NCBI GenBank assembly: GCA_019240525.1
Contig: JAFAYE010000001.1
Location: 655,300 to 719,299 of the forward strand
Reading direction: 5' to 3'
Source of the DNA: Candidatus Eremiobacterota bacterium
GTDB lineage: Bacteria; Vulcanimicrobiota; Vulcanimicrobiia; Vulcanimicrobiales; Vulcanimicrobiaceae
DNA: 64,000 nt
Both the position numbers and the translations under genes were made by a program. How positions within the stretch are numbered: the stretch's first letter is position 1; the number at the start of each line of letters is the position of its first letter. The notes under the pieces are model-generated. The model saw only the letters and a program-made list of their open reading frames with translations, made no database searches and was not told the origin of the DNA. This document shows positions 32,330-41,164 of the stretch, piece by piece.

Positions 32330-33853
32330 ATGTCGCCGGTTGACTACGCGTTTGTCGTAAGTAACGTAGCACTCATCGCTGCCGCCGGTTTCGCGGCAGC
32401 GTTTTCGTGGCGGCGCAAGCCGCTAAGGAGCACGGACGCGTATTTCCTTTGGCGGGTGGTCTTGTTGATCGGTCCGGGCGTGCTCGTCGCGTCGCTGGCA
32501 TTGTCCGCGACCGGAGCGCGCACAATACCGCGCGCCCAATCGCTAAACATGGCAGCGAACGCCGGTCACCTCGATCGAAGGATTGACGGCCGGTCAGAGT
32601 CCGGGTACCAAACGCTTGGAGCGTCGCTGCCGCCGCTGCATCTTCGTGGTACGAGTCTATACGCACGGCTCACGCCGCTCCGGAAGCTTATGTCGATCGC
32701 TTGGCTGGCTGTTGCCGTGCTCGGCTTCCTGCGGATTGGGCTTTCGCTGTATCGGGCACAGCGTATCCTTCGCACTTCGACACGTCTCACACCCGACGTC
32801 GCTTCGCGGATTCCCGAATGGGCGGCTGGGCTTCCGGTCAGGCTGTCGGCGCAGATCTCAACTCCAATGGTACTTGGAGTCTTTAGGCCGGCGCTTCTGC
32901 TACCGCCAGCCCTGCTGCCGACATTTTCTGATGAAGCGTTGATGCAAGTGCTACGTCACGAAAATCTGCACTATCGATCCCGCGACAACGTGTCGATCCT
33001 CGTCGAGCAGCTCGCTGCGGCACTTTTTTGGTGTAATCCGATAATTGGCTCTCTCCTGCGAGAGATCTCATTCTATAGGGAACTGCGCTGTGACGAGGTC
33101 GCATGCGGCGTGGGAACTCGGGCGGTATACATGAAGTCGCTCTTGGCTACGTATGAAGCGGTCGTCGGGAGAAAACAGCTTGCTGCGGCGATAACGCACT
33201 CGTCGCTGGCCTCGGGAACGTTGGCCCGCCGGATGTCGTCTATTGCATCGCTTGCCGAAGGTAGAGCGCTGGAACCATGGGCGCTTGCGACGCTGGCCGC
33301 GTTCGTGCTTTTTGCTTTCGCCGACGCCTCACTGTACGCACCGCGATGGTCGTGGCCCGATCGTACGTCGAAGAGTACCGGGCGGGTTATGGCCTATTTT
33401 ATGGGCGATTGGACGTGCTACGCTGCCAAGAGAGACGATCGGCCTATCGGTTTGGCGTCGTTTTCGCCGACTGCACAAGGGATGATCGAACGCAATACGT
33501 CGGTTGGCGGTACATGGACCTACCATAGTACGTCGGTTTGGCAAGCGAGCGCGGAGAACATACAGATCACCGGATACGATAACCTGCGGCATCGATATCA
33601 AATAATGACGTCTACCCTGCCGGATTCCATGGCCGCGGGCAACGAAGTCGTTTTTGCCGTTCCCAGCTATGAAAATACCTTGCGCGTGACTGACGTATCG
33701 ACTTTTGATTCGGTCACGCGGATTAAGCGTTCCGGCTACTGGCGAACGGTCGAGCATGCGGTTTGCCGCGCGAAAGAAAGCGCGGCAAGGAGCATAGCGA
33801 GTGAAACGACAGCCGCGATGGTAACGCCCGTCACGAAGAGCGGAGCCGCATAG
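32330..33853 (+). CDS. BlaR1-type M56 membrane metallopeptidase with non-PBP sensor
   Basis: This 507-residue protein has an N-terminal membrane domain (helices near 7-25, 41-60 and 120-140) and an M56 zinc peptidase domain with H210-E-N-L-H214 and the third ligand E256 in LRCDEVACG. One more helix (about 315) leads to a C-terminal extracytoplasmic domain of about 150 residues (FMGDWTCYAAKRDD, GTWTYHSTSVWQ). Classical BlaR1 ends in a penicillin-binding domain with SxxK; this one instead has a beta-barrel-like domain resembling the protein encoded first in the operon. The last 118 nt overlap the convergent membrane-protein gene. Confidence 0.85.
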   Translation: MSPVDYAFVVSNVALIAAAGFAAAFSWRRKPLRSTDAYFLWRVVLLIGPGVLVASLALSATGARTIPRAQSLNMAANAGHLDRRIDGRSESGYQTLGASLPPLHLRGTSLYARLTPLRKLMSIAWLAVAVLGFLRIGLSLYRAQRILRTSTRLTPDVASRIPEWAAGLPVRLSAQISTPMVLGVFRPALLLPPALLPTFSDEALMQVLRHENLHYRSRDNVSILVEQLAAALFWCNPIIGSLLREISFYRELRCDEVACGVGTRAVYMKSLLATYEAVVGRKQLAAAITHSSLASGTLARRMSSIASLAEGRALEPWALATLAAFVLFAFADASLYAPRWSWPDRTSKSTGRVMAYFMGDWTCYAAKRDDRPIGLASFSPTAQGMIERNTSVGGTWTYHSTSVWQASAENIQITGYDNLRHRYQIMTSTLPDSMAAGNEVVFAVPSYENTLRVTDVSTFDSVTRIKRSGYWRTVEHAVCRAKESAARSIASETTAAMVTPVTKSGAA

Positions 33854-34179
33854 TATTCGGGCCTTCGCATGAAGGCGACAATTGAAATCGGCAGCGCGAG
33901 TGTGGTAAATGCATTGACTAACACGATCCGGCGTGCCCATAACTCGCGCGATCCGGCAGCTAACAACGTGGTGCAGCCGAGAGCGAGCAGCAGTATCCCC
34001 ACGAGGACGTGATTTAAGAGCGTCGGCCCAACTGCGTGAGCGTAAACTATTGGCGGGCTCCCGTTCAGCAGAGCCGGGATATGAGGGCTTGCAACAAGAT
34101 GCACGGTTCCCAGGAGCATTAGTAGCGCTCCAGCGATGCGAAGTACGATCGTTGCCACTCGAACGCGCTTCTTCTGCAT
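33736..34179 (-). CDS. Four-helix membrane protein
   Basis: This 147-residue membrane protein has four hydrophobic segments (IVLRIAGALLMLLGTVHLVA, LLNHVLVGILLLALGCTTLL, IVLVNAFTTLALPISIVAFM, FVTGVTIAAVVSLAMLLAAL) and a basic N-terminus. No motif is recognised. ATG 34179 lies 10 nt past a -10 box and has no ribosome-binding site. Its 3' end overlaps the end of the BlaR1 gene by 118 nt on the opposite strand. Confidence 0.65.
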   Translation of the reverse strand: MQKKRVRVATIVLRIAGALLMLLGTVHLVASPHIPALLNGSPPIVYAHAVGPTLLNHVLVGILLLALGCTTLLAAGSRELWARRIVLVNAFTTLALPISIVAFMRRPEYYAAPLFVTGVTIAAVVSLAMLLAALSFARQTACSTVRQ

Positions 34180-34189
34180 CTGTAGGTTG

Positions 34190-34218
34190 AAATTATCATC
34201 AACTGGCCATTTTATCAA
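34190..34218 (-). promoter_or_regulatory. Promoter of the four-helix membrane protein gene, predicted near-leaderless
   Basis: On the minus strand TTGATA (34218-34213), a 17-nt spacer and TAATTT (34195-34190). The ATG at 34179 follows 10 nt later and there is no Shine-Dalgarno sequence, so the leader would be about 3 nt. Confidence 0.55.
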
Positions 34219-34379
34219 TATGGAAAAGCCTCATACTCTCGCGTAGCGTAGTTTCAGACTTTCTTCAAGATTTCTCTCTACGGTCTCGGCAATGCCTGAG
34301 CACAAGGCGTGAAGTTCTTAAGACCTTCCGCTATCATCATGCAGTCTCGATCGAGCGACCTCGTATCAAAGGAGCACTC

Positions 34380-35687
34380 GTGAAAATCCGCACCAGAATC
34401 ATCCCAAGCGTAGCACTAATGGCGGCAATCCAAGCGTGCAGCAACGCGCAGCAGTTGCCCTCGGCGCCTTCGAGTTCGGCTGCAGCGCCGCGAAGCGCCG
34501 GTAGTGTAGCCAAGTCTCGGAGCCAGGGCTTTAGCGTCATCTACCAGTTTTCGGGCTACCAAAATGGCGAGCAACCGGAAGCCAATCTGACGATCGACGC
34601 TGCAGGCAACTTGTATGGCACCGCCAGTCTCGGTGGTTACGAAGACTACGGAACGGTCTTCAAGATAACTCCGCAGGGCAAGGAAACGACCATCTACAGC
34701 TTTAACGGCGCGAACCTCGTTCAACCCGATGCCGATGTCATCATGGACGCGCAAGGTAACCTTTACGGGGTTACGCAGAGTGGCGGGGGGCCGTCGCCGG
34801 GCAGCGGCGGCGTGTACGAGATCAAAACCGACGGGACGGAAGTCGTGCTCCACGCCTTCAGCGGCGGCGCAGATGGAAACTTCTCATTTTCCGACTTGAT
34901 TATTGACGCCGCCGGCAATATCTACGGAACGGCCTCTGAAGGCGGCTACTTTAAGGGCGAGTGCGCCCAGGTCGGCGTCGGATGCGGCGTCGTGTTCAAG
35001 GTCACGCCGAGCCACAAGTACACCGTGTTGTACGCCTTTCATGGCACAGATGGCTCAGAACCATATGCCGGCCTTACCATGGATAGCGGCGGAAATCTAT
35101 ATGGAACTACGAGTTTCGGCGGAAAGACCGGATTCGGCACGGTGTTCAAACTCGATCCCTCAGGCCACGAAAGCGTGCTGTACAATTTCACGAAAGGCGC
35201 CGATGGCGGGGTTCCGGTTTCCGGTGTCGTGCTCGACGGTCAGCACAATATTTACGGAACCACGCAGTACGGCGGCTTCGCCGGAAATCAAGCATGCGAC
35301 GATGGTTGCGGCGTCGTTTTCGAAGTGAACGCGAGCGGCAAGGAAACGATTCTGCACACGTTCACGTCAACACCCGACGGTCAGTTCCCACTGGGCACGC
35401 TCGTCCTCACATCGAGCAACATTCTTTATGGTACGACTCAGTACGGCGGAACGGGCTCCAAAGGCGCAGGAACGGTGTACGAGCTCGCAACGAGCGGAAA
35501 GCAGTATCACATCGTGCACTCGTTCATGGGCACCAACGACGGTTCGCAGCCCGTCGCCGGCCTGGCGATTGACCTTCAGCAGACTCTAGCCGGCGTCACG
35601 CAGTTTGGCGATGATAACTCGGGCGAAGGCGCCGTCGTGTATAGCATCAAGCAAAAACAGTCAGCTCCCGCACTCGTTCATCGATGA
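34380..35687 (+). CDS. GloVer-repeat lipoprotein, first of three
   Basis: This 435-residue lipoprotein (IQAC, Cys20) has an Ala/Ser/Pro linker and then six or seven repeats of about 50 residues of the Gloeo/Verruco (GloVer, TIGR03803) type. Each holds a strand like AGNLYGTASLGG, a loop, GTVFKITPQGKET and a 'xYSFNG' strand. Seven such units would close a beta-propeller. The family is found in surface or secreted proteins of soil bacteria, with no proven role. AAAGGAG lies 7 nt before the GTG. Its stop overlaps the start of the second GloVer gene (ATGA). Confidence 0.88.
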   Translation: MKIRTRIIPSVALMAAIQACSNAQQLPSAPSSSAAAPRSAGSVAKSRSQGFSVIYQFSGYQNGEQPEANLTIDAAGNLYGTASLGGYEDYGTVFKITPQGKETTIYSFNGANLVQPDADVIMDAQGNLYGVTQSGGGPSPGSGGVYEIKTDGTEVVLHAFSGGADGNFSFSDLIIDAAGNIYGTASEGGYFKGECAQVGVGCGVVFKVTPSHKYTVLYAFHGTDGSEPYAGLTMDSGGNLYGTTSFGGKTGFGTVFKLDPSGHESVLYNFTKGADGGVPVSGVVLDGQHNIYGTTQYGGFAGNQACDDGCGVVFEVNASGKETILHTFTSTPDGQFPLGTLVLTSSNILYGTTQYGGTGSKGAGTVYELATSGKQYHIVHSFMGTNDGSQPVAGLAIDLQQTLAGVTQFGDDNSGEGAVVYSIKQKQSAPALVHR

Positions 35688-36961
35688 AAGGTAGTATCCA
35701 AGTGCGAAATACTTCTCGTAGCATCGCCGCGTTGCTAAGCGTCTCGCTTGCGGCCTGCAGCCACGGCGCGGGCATGTTGCCCACCAACGTTGCGGCTTCG
35801 CAGCGGACGATGCGATCGGACGCAAAATCGCCGTACAAATTCAAAGTCTTGGAGAGTTTCACGGGCGATAACGGCCTTGAGCCTCTCGCCAATCTCACGA
35901 CCGATAAGAATGGCAACTTTTACGGGACAACGTATTCAGGCTTTCATCGCGACGGTACGTTGTTCAAGCTCGATAGCGCCGGCAAAAAGCTGAAGACGTT
36001 ATACAACTTCGAGCAAAATTTGACCGGGCCGGGTAGCGACGTGCTCATGGATAGCCAACGCAATCTGTACGGGACGACCTATACCGGGCAGGGTTATACC
36101 TATGAATACGGTGGCGTCTATAAGGTGAACCCTCAAGGCGTTGAGAGTGTGCTCTACGCGTTCACGAACGGTTCAGACGGCAGCGAGCCTTTCGGAAATC
36201 CCATTATGGATGCGCAAGGGAACGTCTACGGCACCGCGTACGGCGGCGGATCTACGCAGGGCTCTTGCACGGGCTCGGGATGCGGCGTCGTGTTCAAAGT
36301 TACAACCGCGGGAGCGTTTAGTGTCGTTCACACCTTTACCTACGGCGACGGTGCGCAGCCCCAGGGCGGCGTTATCATGGATAGTTCGGGAAACCTCTAT
36401 GGCACCACCGCCTTCGGCGGATCGGCGAAGTATGGGACCGTTTATAAGATCAGCAGCGGCGGCAAAGAAAGCGTGCTTTATAATTTCACCAACGGGCAAG
36501 ACGGGGGCGAGCCCGTCGCGAGTTTGCTTTTGGATGCCAGCGGAAACCTGTACGGAACGGCTTCGACCGGTGGAAACAAGGTAGCGGCCTGCGCCAACGG
36601 ACCGGCATCGGGTTGCGGTACCGTTTTCAAGATCGATTCCTCCGGGCACGAGACCACGCTACACGCATTCTCTTCACAACCCGACGGCGCGCAGCCGTAC
36701 TCGGCGCTGATCATGGACGGCAATGGCAATCTCTACGGCACGGCTCGCGAAGGGGGCAAAGGGCAATACAACGGCACCGTCTTCGAAGTGAGCTCGTCTG
36801 GTAGCGCCTTTTCGGTGTTGCATTCGTTCATTTTCAACGACGGAGAGGAGCCTCAGGGCTCGCTCTATCTGGATGCGAGCGGAGATCTCTACGGTACGAC
36901 GTCGGTAGACGGGCCCGGGAACGGCGGCACGGTCTACAAACTCTCGCCACAGACTCCTTAG
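35684..36961 (+). CDS. GloVer-repeat lipoprotein, second of three
   Basis: This 425-residue lipoprotein (LAAC) has seven GloVer repeats, for example KNGNFYGTTYSG, GNVYGTAYGGG with SGCGVVFKVT, and GNLYGTAREGGKG. ATG 35684 overlaps the stop of the previous gene by 4 nt, while GTG 35702 gives a shorter signal peptide closer to the usual length; either could be used. It is co-transcribed with its neighbour and with the propeller lipoprotein at 36974. The repeat count matches a closed seven-bladed propeller. No active site is seen, so binding or structural roles are more likely than catalysis. Confidence 0.88.
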   Translation: MKGSIQVRNTSRSIAALLSVSLAACSHGAGMLPTNVAASQRTMRSDAKSPYKFKVLESFTGDNGLEPLANLTTDKNGNFYGTTYSGFHRDGTLFKLDSAGKKLKTLYNFEQNLTGPGSDVLMDSQRNLYGTTYTGQGYTYEYGGVYKVNPQGVESVLYAFTNGSDGSEPFGNPIMDAQGNVYGTAYGGGSTQGSCTGSGCGVVFKVTTAGAFSVVHTFTYGDGAQPQGGVIMDSSGNLYGTTAFGGSAKYGTVYKISSGGKESVLYNFTNGQDGGEPVASLLLDASGNLYGTASTGGNKVAACANGPASGCGTVFKIDSSGHETTLHAFSSQPDGAQPYSALIMDGNGNLYGTAREGGKGQYNGTVFEVSSSGSAFSVLHSFIFNDGEEPQGSLYLDASGDLYGTTSVDGPGNGGTVYKLSPQTP

Positions 36962-36973
36962 GAGAAATACAAC

Positions 36974-37948
36974 GTGATTAAACCCGCTTCAATTGCAGCG
37001 ATCGCTTTGCTCGCCGGCTGTGGAATGACCGGCCCGAGCACGTCGAGCGGCGTCACGCCCTCCGGCCTCGGTCTTACGCCCTTTATGCGCGCTCGATCGG
37101 TTGACCCAACCCTTCGGCCTCAGACCGCTTGGATGAGCCCAGAATCGAAATCTCAGTCGTTGATGTACGAATCCGATTATTACGGCGACGATGTCTACGT
37201 CTTCACCTATCCGCAGCTCAAACAAGTCGGCCTTCTAACGGGCTTCAGCTTTCCTTCCGGATTGTGCGTTGACAAGAACGCGAACGTTTGGATTGCCGAC
37301 GAGTTCAATTCGCAACTCGTCGAATACGCGCACGGCGCGAAAACCCCGACGACCGAGTTGAGCGACAAGGGATGGTACCCCGTAGGCTGCTCGTTCGATT
37401 CCAATAGCGGCAGCCTCGCGGTATCAAATATAGCCGGCACCGCCAGCACTCCCGGCAGCGTTAGCGTCTATAAGAATGCTACCGGCAAGCCCGCGGTTCA
37501 TCGCGATCCCGATATTGCTGCAGTCTTCTTCTTGAGCTATGACGACCACGGCACGATTTGGCTCGATGGGGAAACGGCAGAACAGCAGTTCGCATACGCT
37601 TCGCTGAAGGGAAGCACGTTTACGAACATCACGCTCAGCGGAGCAACGATCCAACACCCGGGCGATGTCGATTTCATTGACGGCAAAATCACCGTTGGCG
37701 ATCAACAGGGGTCGGGCGGATACTCGATCGTCTATCAGACATCCGGCAGTCAAATCCTCGGAAGCACCGACCTCATCGGATCGTCCGACGTATCGCAATA
37801 TGTCGTGGCCGGGAAGCGCCTCGTGGGGGTTGACGCCATCAACGACGCCGTCGAGATTTGGAACTATCCAGCGGGCGGCACGATGCAACGAGCCGTCGAC
37901 GCGCCATGGACCACTCCCAACGGCATCGCGATCAGCCCAGATTCGTAG
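36974..37948 (+). CDS. NHL/SMP-30-like propeller lipoprotein
   Basis: This 324-residue lipoprotein (LAGC) has the family segment AWMSPESKSQSLMYESDYYG, then blade strands VYVFTYPQLKQVGLLTGF, FPSGLCVDKNANVWIADEF, EYAHGAKTPTTELSD and GSLAVSNI. The same segments occur in the broken gene at 45392-46235. AGGAGA lies 9 nt before GTG. It probably sits at the cell surface; its ligand is unknown. It is third in the GloVer lipoprotein operon. Confidence 0.8.
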   Translation: MIKPASIAAIALLAGCGMTGPSTSSGVTPSGLGLTPFMRARSVDPTLRPQTAWMSPESKSQSLMYESDYYGDDVYVFTYPQLKQVGLLTGFSFPSGLCVDKNANVWIADEFNSQLVEYAHGAKTPTTELSDKGWYPVGCSFDSNSGSLAVSNIAGTASTPGSVSVYKNATGKPAVHRDPDIAAVFFLSYDDHGTIWLDGETAEQQFAYASLKGSTFTNITLSGATIQHPGDVDFIDGKITVGDQQGSGGYSIVYQTSGSQILGSTDLIGSSDVSQYVVAGKRLVGVDAINDAVEIWNYPAGGTMQRAVDAPWTTPNGIAISPDS

Positions 37949-37960
37949 TACAATCGCCGC

Positions 37961-40012
37961 GTGAGGCGCGGCCGCTATGCAGTTACGGCGATACTCTGCT
38001 GGCTGATCGGCATGGGGGCAGCGTCGAGGAGTTTGCAGGTCGACGTCGCGGCATTGGGCGATCCGGCCGCGGCGGCTCGACTGATGCCTTCGCTGGCACG
38101 GCAACTACTCGCGACGGCCATTCCGGATCAGGAGACTCGTCTCGAGCTCTCGTTGGTGGCGGGAGACCAGGCAAAGGCAGAGGCGCTAATGGCGCGTCTG
38201 GGCACACTCGACGCGGTGCACGTTGAGAGTCTCTTGGCCAACAAAGACCCGTTCGGCAGTTGGTCGGACGCGCTCGCGAGATTCAAGGGCCGAACGTCAC
38301 TCTCGCTCAACGAAGCCGTTGAACTCGCCGTCGCGTACGCACCCGAGACCAAAGCTGCTGCTCTTGCGATCGCAAGTGACGCGCACCGTCGCTTCCTAAT
38401 ACAGCACGTTACTATTCCCTCGACGAACGGCGTTCAATTGGCCGGCGTTCTCGTTCTAGCGCGAGGTGCGCGCGCTCGTTTGCCGGCTGCGCTGCTGTTC
38501 ACGATTTATGCCCAGCCCGATTCGGATACTGTGCAGGCCGAATATGGCGCTGCTCGCGGCTACGCAAGCGTCATCGCCTACTCGCGCGGAAAGGCATGGG
38601 GCAGCGGCGCGATCGCGCCATACGAATACGACGGTCGCGATGCGGATCGCACGATCTCATGGATTGCACAGCAGCCTTGGAGTAACGGCCAGGTCGGGAT
38701 GTATTCCGGCAGCTATAATGGATTTACGCAATGGGCGGCTGCGAAGCTCCACAATCCTGCGCTCAAGACCATCGTGCCGTATGTTGCCAATAACCCCGGC
38801 AACGGGCTGCCAATGGAAAACAACGTCTTCCTCTTGGTTAACTATCCGTGGGTGTATTACGTTACCGATAACAAATATCTCGACGACTCGGCCTACGACA
38901 ATCCGGCACTGCGCACGCTAAACGAGCGTTGGTTCAAGAGCGGAAAGTCGTATCGCGAAGTTCCGCAGATTTACGGACGGCCGAACCCATGGCTCCAGAA
39001 GTGGCTCGATCATCCGTCGTTCGACGCTTACTGGCAATCGTTGGTACCTTATAAGACCGATTTCTCGCGCATCAACATCCCCGTCCTTACGCTGACCGGC
39101 TATTACGACGACGGCCAGGGCTCGGCGCTGAATTTCCTGAAAGATCATTACGAATATAACGAACACGCGGTGCATTATCTGGTCATCGGGCCATACGACC
39201 ACTTCGGCTCGCAAGCGGCGCATAAGGACGACGTGCTCCGTGGCTATACCGTCGACCCTGTCGCGCAGTTCAGTACGCCACAATTAACCTTCGACTGGTT
39301 CGACTGGATCATGCGCGGCGGTCCGAGGCCGGCGATGCTCGCCGACCGGATCAACTTCGAGGTGATGGGGGCAAACGTATGGCGGCACGTTGCGTCGCTC
39401 CAAGCGGTGGCGACCAGGGTGCAGCGATACTATCTAACGCCTCGGATCCTTTCGACGCAGGCGCCGCGCCGGCGGTCGTTCATGACGCAAACGGTGGATT
39501 TCGCGAATCGCGCGACCGTTAACGGCAACGACTACTATCCAAGCCCGATCCTCGGCGCAACGCCGGACCTCTCGCGAGGTCTCGTCTTTGTGACGGCTCC
39601 CCTTGCGCGTTCAATGGAGATCGACGGCTTCTTTACGGGTCACCTGGAAGCCGCAATCAACAAACGCGATATGGACGTCGAGGCGGTGCTGTATCAAATC
39701 TTGCCGAGCGGCGTGATCATGCACCTCTCCTACTTTCTCGGGCGCGCAAGCTATGGCGACGACCTCATTACCCGCCGGCTTTTCGTCCCCGGCGAGCTTC
39801 GAACGATCGTCTTTGACCGCAGCCGGTTCGTGAGCCGGTACGTGAAAATACGAAGCCGTCTGATGCTCGTGCTCGACGTCGCGAAGTCGCCTTTTTCCGA
39901 AATTAACTACGGCACGGGAGGCGATGTCAGCAAAGAGAACATCCGCGATGCGAAAACGCCGCTAACGATTCGATGGTCGACGAACAGCTACATTACCGTG
40001 CCGGTGCGGTGA
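37961..40012 (+). CDS. CocE/NonD-type (X-Pro dipeptidyl-peptidase-like) hydrolase, exported
   Basis: This 683-residue protein has a signal peptide (GRYAVTAILCWLIGMGAASR), an N-terminal helical region of about 140 residues and an S15-type alpha/beta hydrolase domain. The nucleophile lies in GMYSGSYNGFTQW, preceded by TISWIAQQPWSNG. LTGYYDDGQGSALNFLKDHY holds the likely acid, HYLVIGPYDHFG the likely histidine, and the last 200 residues form the usual jelly-roll domain. Members cleave X-Pro dipeptides, cocaine-type esters or acylated beta-lactams. The GTG start lies 12 nt after the lipoprotein gene. The 3' end overlaps tetR by 51 nt. Confidence 0.85.
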   Translation: MRRGRYAVTAILCWLIGMGAASRSLQVDVAALGDPAAAARLMPSLARQLLATAIPDQETRLELSLVAGDQAKAEALMARLGTLDAVHVESLLANKDPFGSWSDALARFKGRTSLSLNEAVELAVAYAPETKAAALAIASDAHRRFLIQHVTIPSTNGVQLAGVLVLARGARARLPAALLFTIYAQPDSDTVQAEYGAARGYASVIAYSRGKAWGSGAIAPYEYDGRDADRTISWIAQQPWSNGQVGMYSGSYNGFTQWAAAKLHNPALKTIVPYVANNPGNGLPMENNVFLLVNYPWVYYVTDNKYLDDSAYDNPALRTLNERWFKSGKSYREVPQIYGRPNPWLQKWLDHPSFDAYWQSLVPYKTDFSRINIPVLTLTGYYDDGQGSALNFLKDHYEYNEHAVHYLVIGPYDHFGSQAAHKDDVLRGYTVDPVAQFSTPQLTFDWFDWIMRGGPRPAMLADRINFEVMGANVWRHVASLQAVATRVQRYYLTPRILSTQAPRRRSFMTQTVDFANRATVNGNDYYPSPILGATPDLSRGLVFVTAPLARSMEIDGFFTGHLEAAINKRDMDVEAVLYQILPSGVIMHLSYFLGRASYGDDLITRRLFVPGELRTIVFDRSRFVSRYVKIRSRLMLVLDVAKSPFSEINYGTGGDVSKENIRDAKTPLTIRWSTNSYITVPVR

Positions 40013-40525
40013 GCGGCGATCGCCGGTAGCTCCATCACTCATCGAGATGCGCTCGAGGATTCGCGCGACGCTGTGAGCGCTTAAGGGCAGGCGCCCTTCT
40101 AGCCACCCACCGAGCGTTGCCAATTGGGCACCGGCAATCGCGTACGCCGTGATCCGTGAACCGCCGATCGTGTCGGCAAGAGCGTTTCGAACCATCGACC
40201 CTGCTCCGCCGTCGAGAAGGGCGAGGGCCTCGGCGCGGCGCTCGAAAAAGTGCGTCAGGACAATGTCAAGTCTGCCCGCGGTGTCCTCACCCCGCGCGGT
40301 TGCCGCAAGCACGGCAAAAGGCACGCGCAAAGTTTCGCGCAAAAGATCGTTCACGTTATCGAAGTGCTCGTAGAAGGTGGAGCGCGCGACGCCTGCGCGG
40401 CGCACGACTTCGACGACGGGAACGCGTCGAAAGCCGTTGGTGAGCAGAACGTCCCTGAAAGCTTCTAGGATCGCCTCGCGCGGTTTTTGCGAAATGCGAG
40501 CGGACACTTTCTGGCTTTTGTCCAT
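39962..40525 (-). CDS. TetR-family repressor
   Basis: This 187-residue regulator has the TetR N-terminal HTH: ILEAFRDVLLTNGFRRVPVV, EVVRRAGVARSTFYEHFDNV and NDLLRETL. The C-terminal ligand domain is helical and not assignable. It is divergent from a membrane-protein gene with only 33 nt between the starts, so that gene is the likely target. The ATG start at 40525 is standard for the family, and a longer in-frame extension upstream is not supported. Confidence 0.9.
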   Translation of the reverse strand: MDKSQKVSARISQKPREAILEAFRDVLLTNGFRRVPVVEVVRRAGVARSTFYEHFDNVNDLLRETLRVPFAVLAATARGEDTAGRLDIVLTHFFERRAEALALLDGGAGSMVRNALADTIGGSRITAYAIAGAQLATLGGWLEGRLPLSAHSVARILERISMSDGATGDRRSPHRHGNVAVRRPSNR

Positions 40526-40552
40526 TGGATCGAGCGTTCGACGTGGTATGAA
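40525..40552 (+). promoter_or_regulatory. Promoter of the membrane protein divergent from tetR, predicted leaderless
   Basis: TTGGAT (40525-40530), a 16-nt spacer and TATGAA (40547-40552), followed after 6 nt by the ATG at 40559. No ribosome-binding site is present. The whole promoter lies in the 33-bp gap next to the TetR start. Confidence 0.5.
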
Positions 40553-40558
40553 ACCTTC

Positions 40559-41164
40559 ATGCCGAGATATCGCGTCGCCGCGGTGGTTCTTGCCGTATGT
40601 GCCCTGTGTTCCGTTTTCATTGCGGCGCATCATCCGCACAACTTGCACGACGCTCGTCTGGACGAAGCGACGCATGGTGCGCTGATTGTTAGTGGCGTCG
40701 CCATCGAATGCGTTCTGATTCTCTATGCCTTACGCCCAATGGCAAACCGCACCATAAACGTTGTGGCCATCGTTCTCTCCGCTCTGGGTATGCTCGGCAT
40801 CGTCCTCGCCGGATGCACCGACGGTTTCTTCGTACCATGGTTTCAATCGTACGTTTCCTCGGGCAGCGTCGATGCCCGCAGCGCGCACGCCGTCTTTGCG
40901 GCCGCCTGGATTGCCATTCAGATTCTGTCGAAGCTATCGTTCATCGCTATCGGCTGCGCCGGCATTCTGTGGTGCATGGAAATGCTTCGCGAGCCACGGT
41001 TCAGAATAGCGGGCGCGATCGGCACGCTTTCGGCGCTGGGGCTCGTGTTGTTCGCCGCCATCGGCGGCCCGCTGAGGCCTCACAACCTCGTTGTTGCGGG
41101 AATCGCACTTTCGGTCTGGTGTTGCGCGCTCGCCTACCGGATTGCCGCGCAGCCTGCGGCCTAG
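40559..41164 (+). CDS. Membrane protein divergent from tetR
   Basis: This 201-residue integral membrane protein has about six hydrophobic helices (YRVAAVVLAVCALCSVFIAA, VSGVAIECVLILYALRP, VVAIVLSALGMLGIVLAG, AVFAAAWIAIQILSKLSFIA, GAIGTLSALGLVLFAA, VVAGIALSVWCCALAYRIA). No transporter motif is recognised. The convergent VOC gene shares its stop region (overlap 4 nt). Its expression is probably controlled by the adjacent TetR repressor. Confidence 0.75.
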   Translation: MPRYRVAAVVLAVCALCSVFIAAHHPHNLHDARLDEATHGALIVSGVAIECVLILYALRPMANRTINVVAIVLSALGMLGIVLAGCTDGFFVPWFQSYVSSGSVDARSAHAVFAAAWIAIQILSKLSFIAIGCAGILWCMEMLREPRFRIAGAIGTLSALGLVLFAAIGGPLRPHNLVVAGIALSVWCCALAYRIAAQPAA

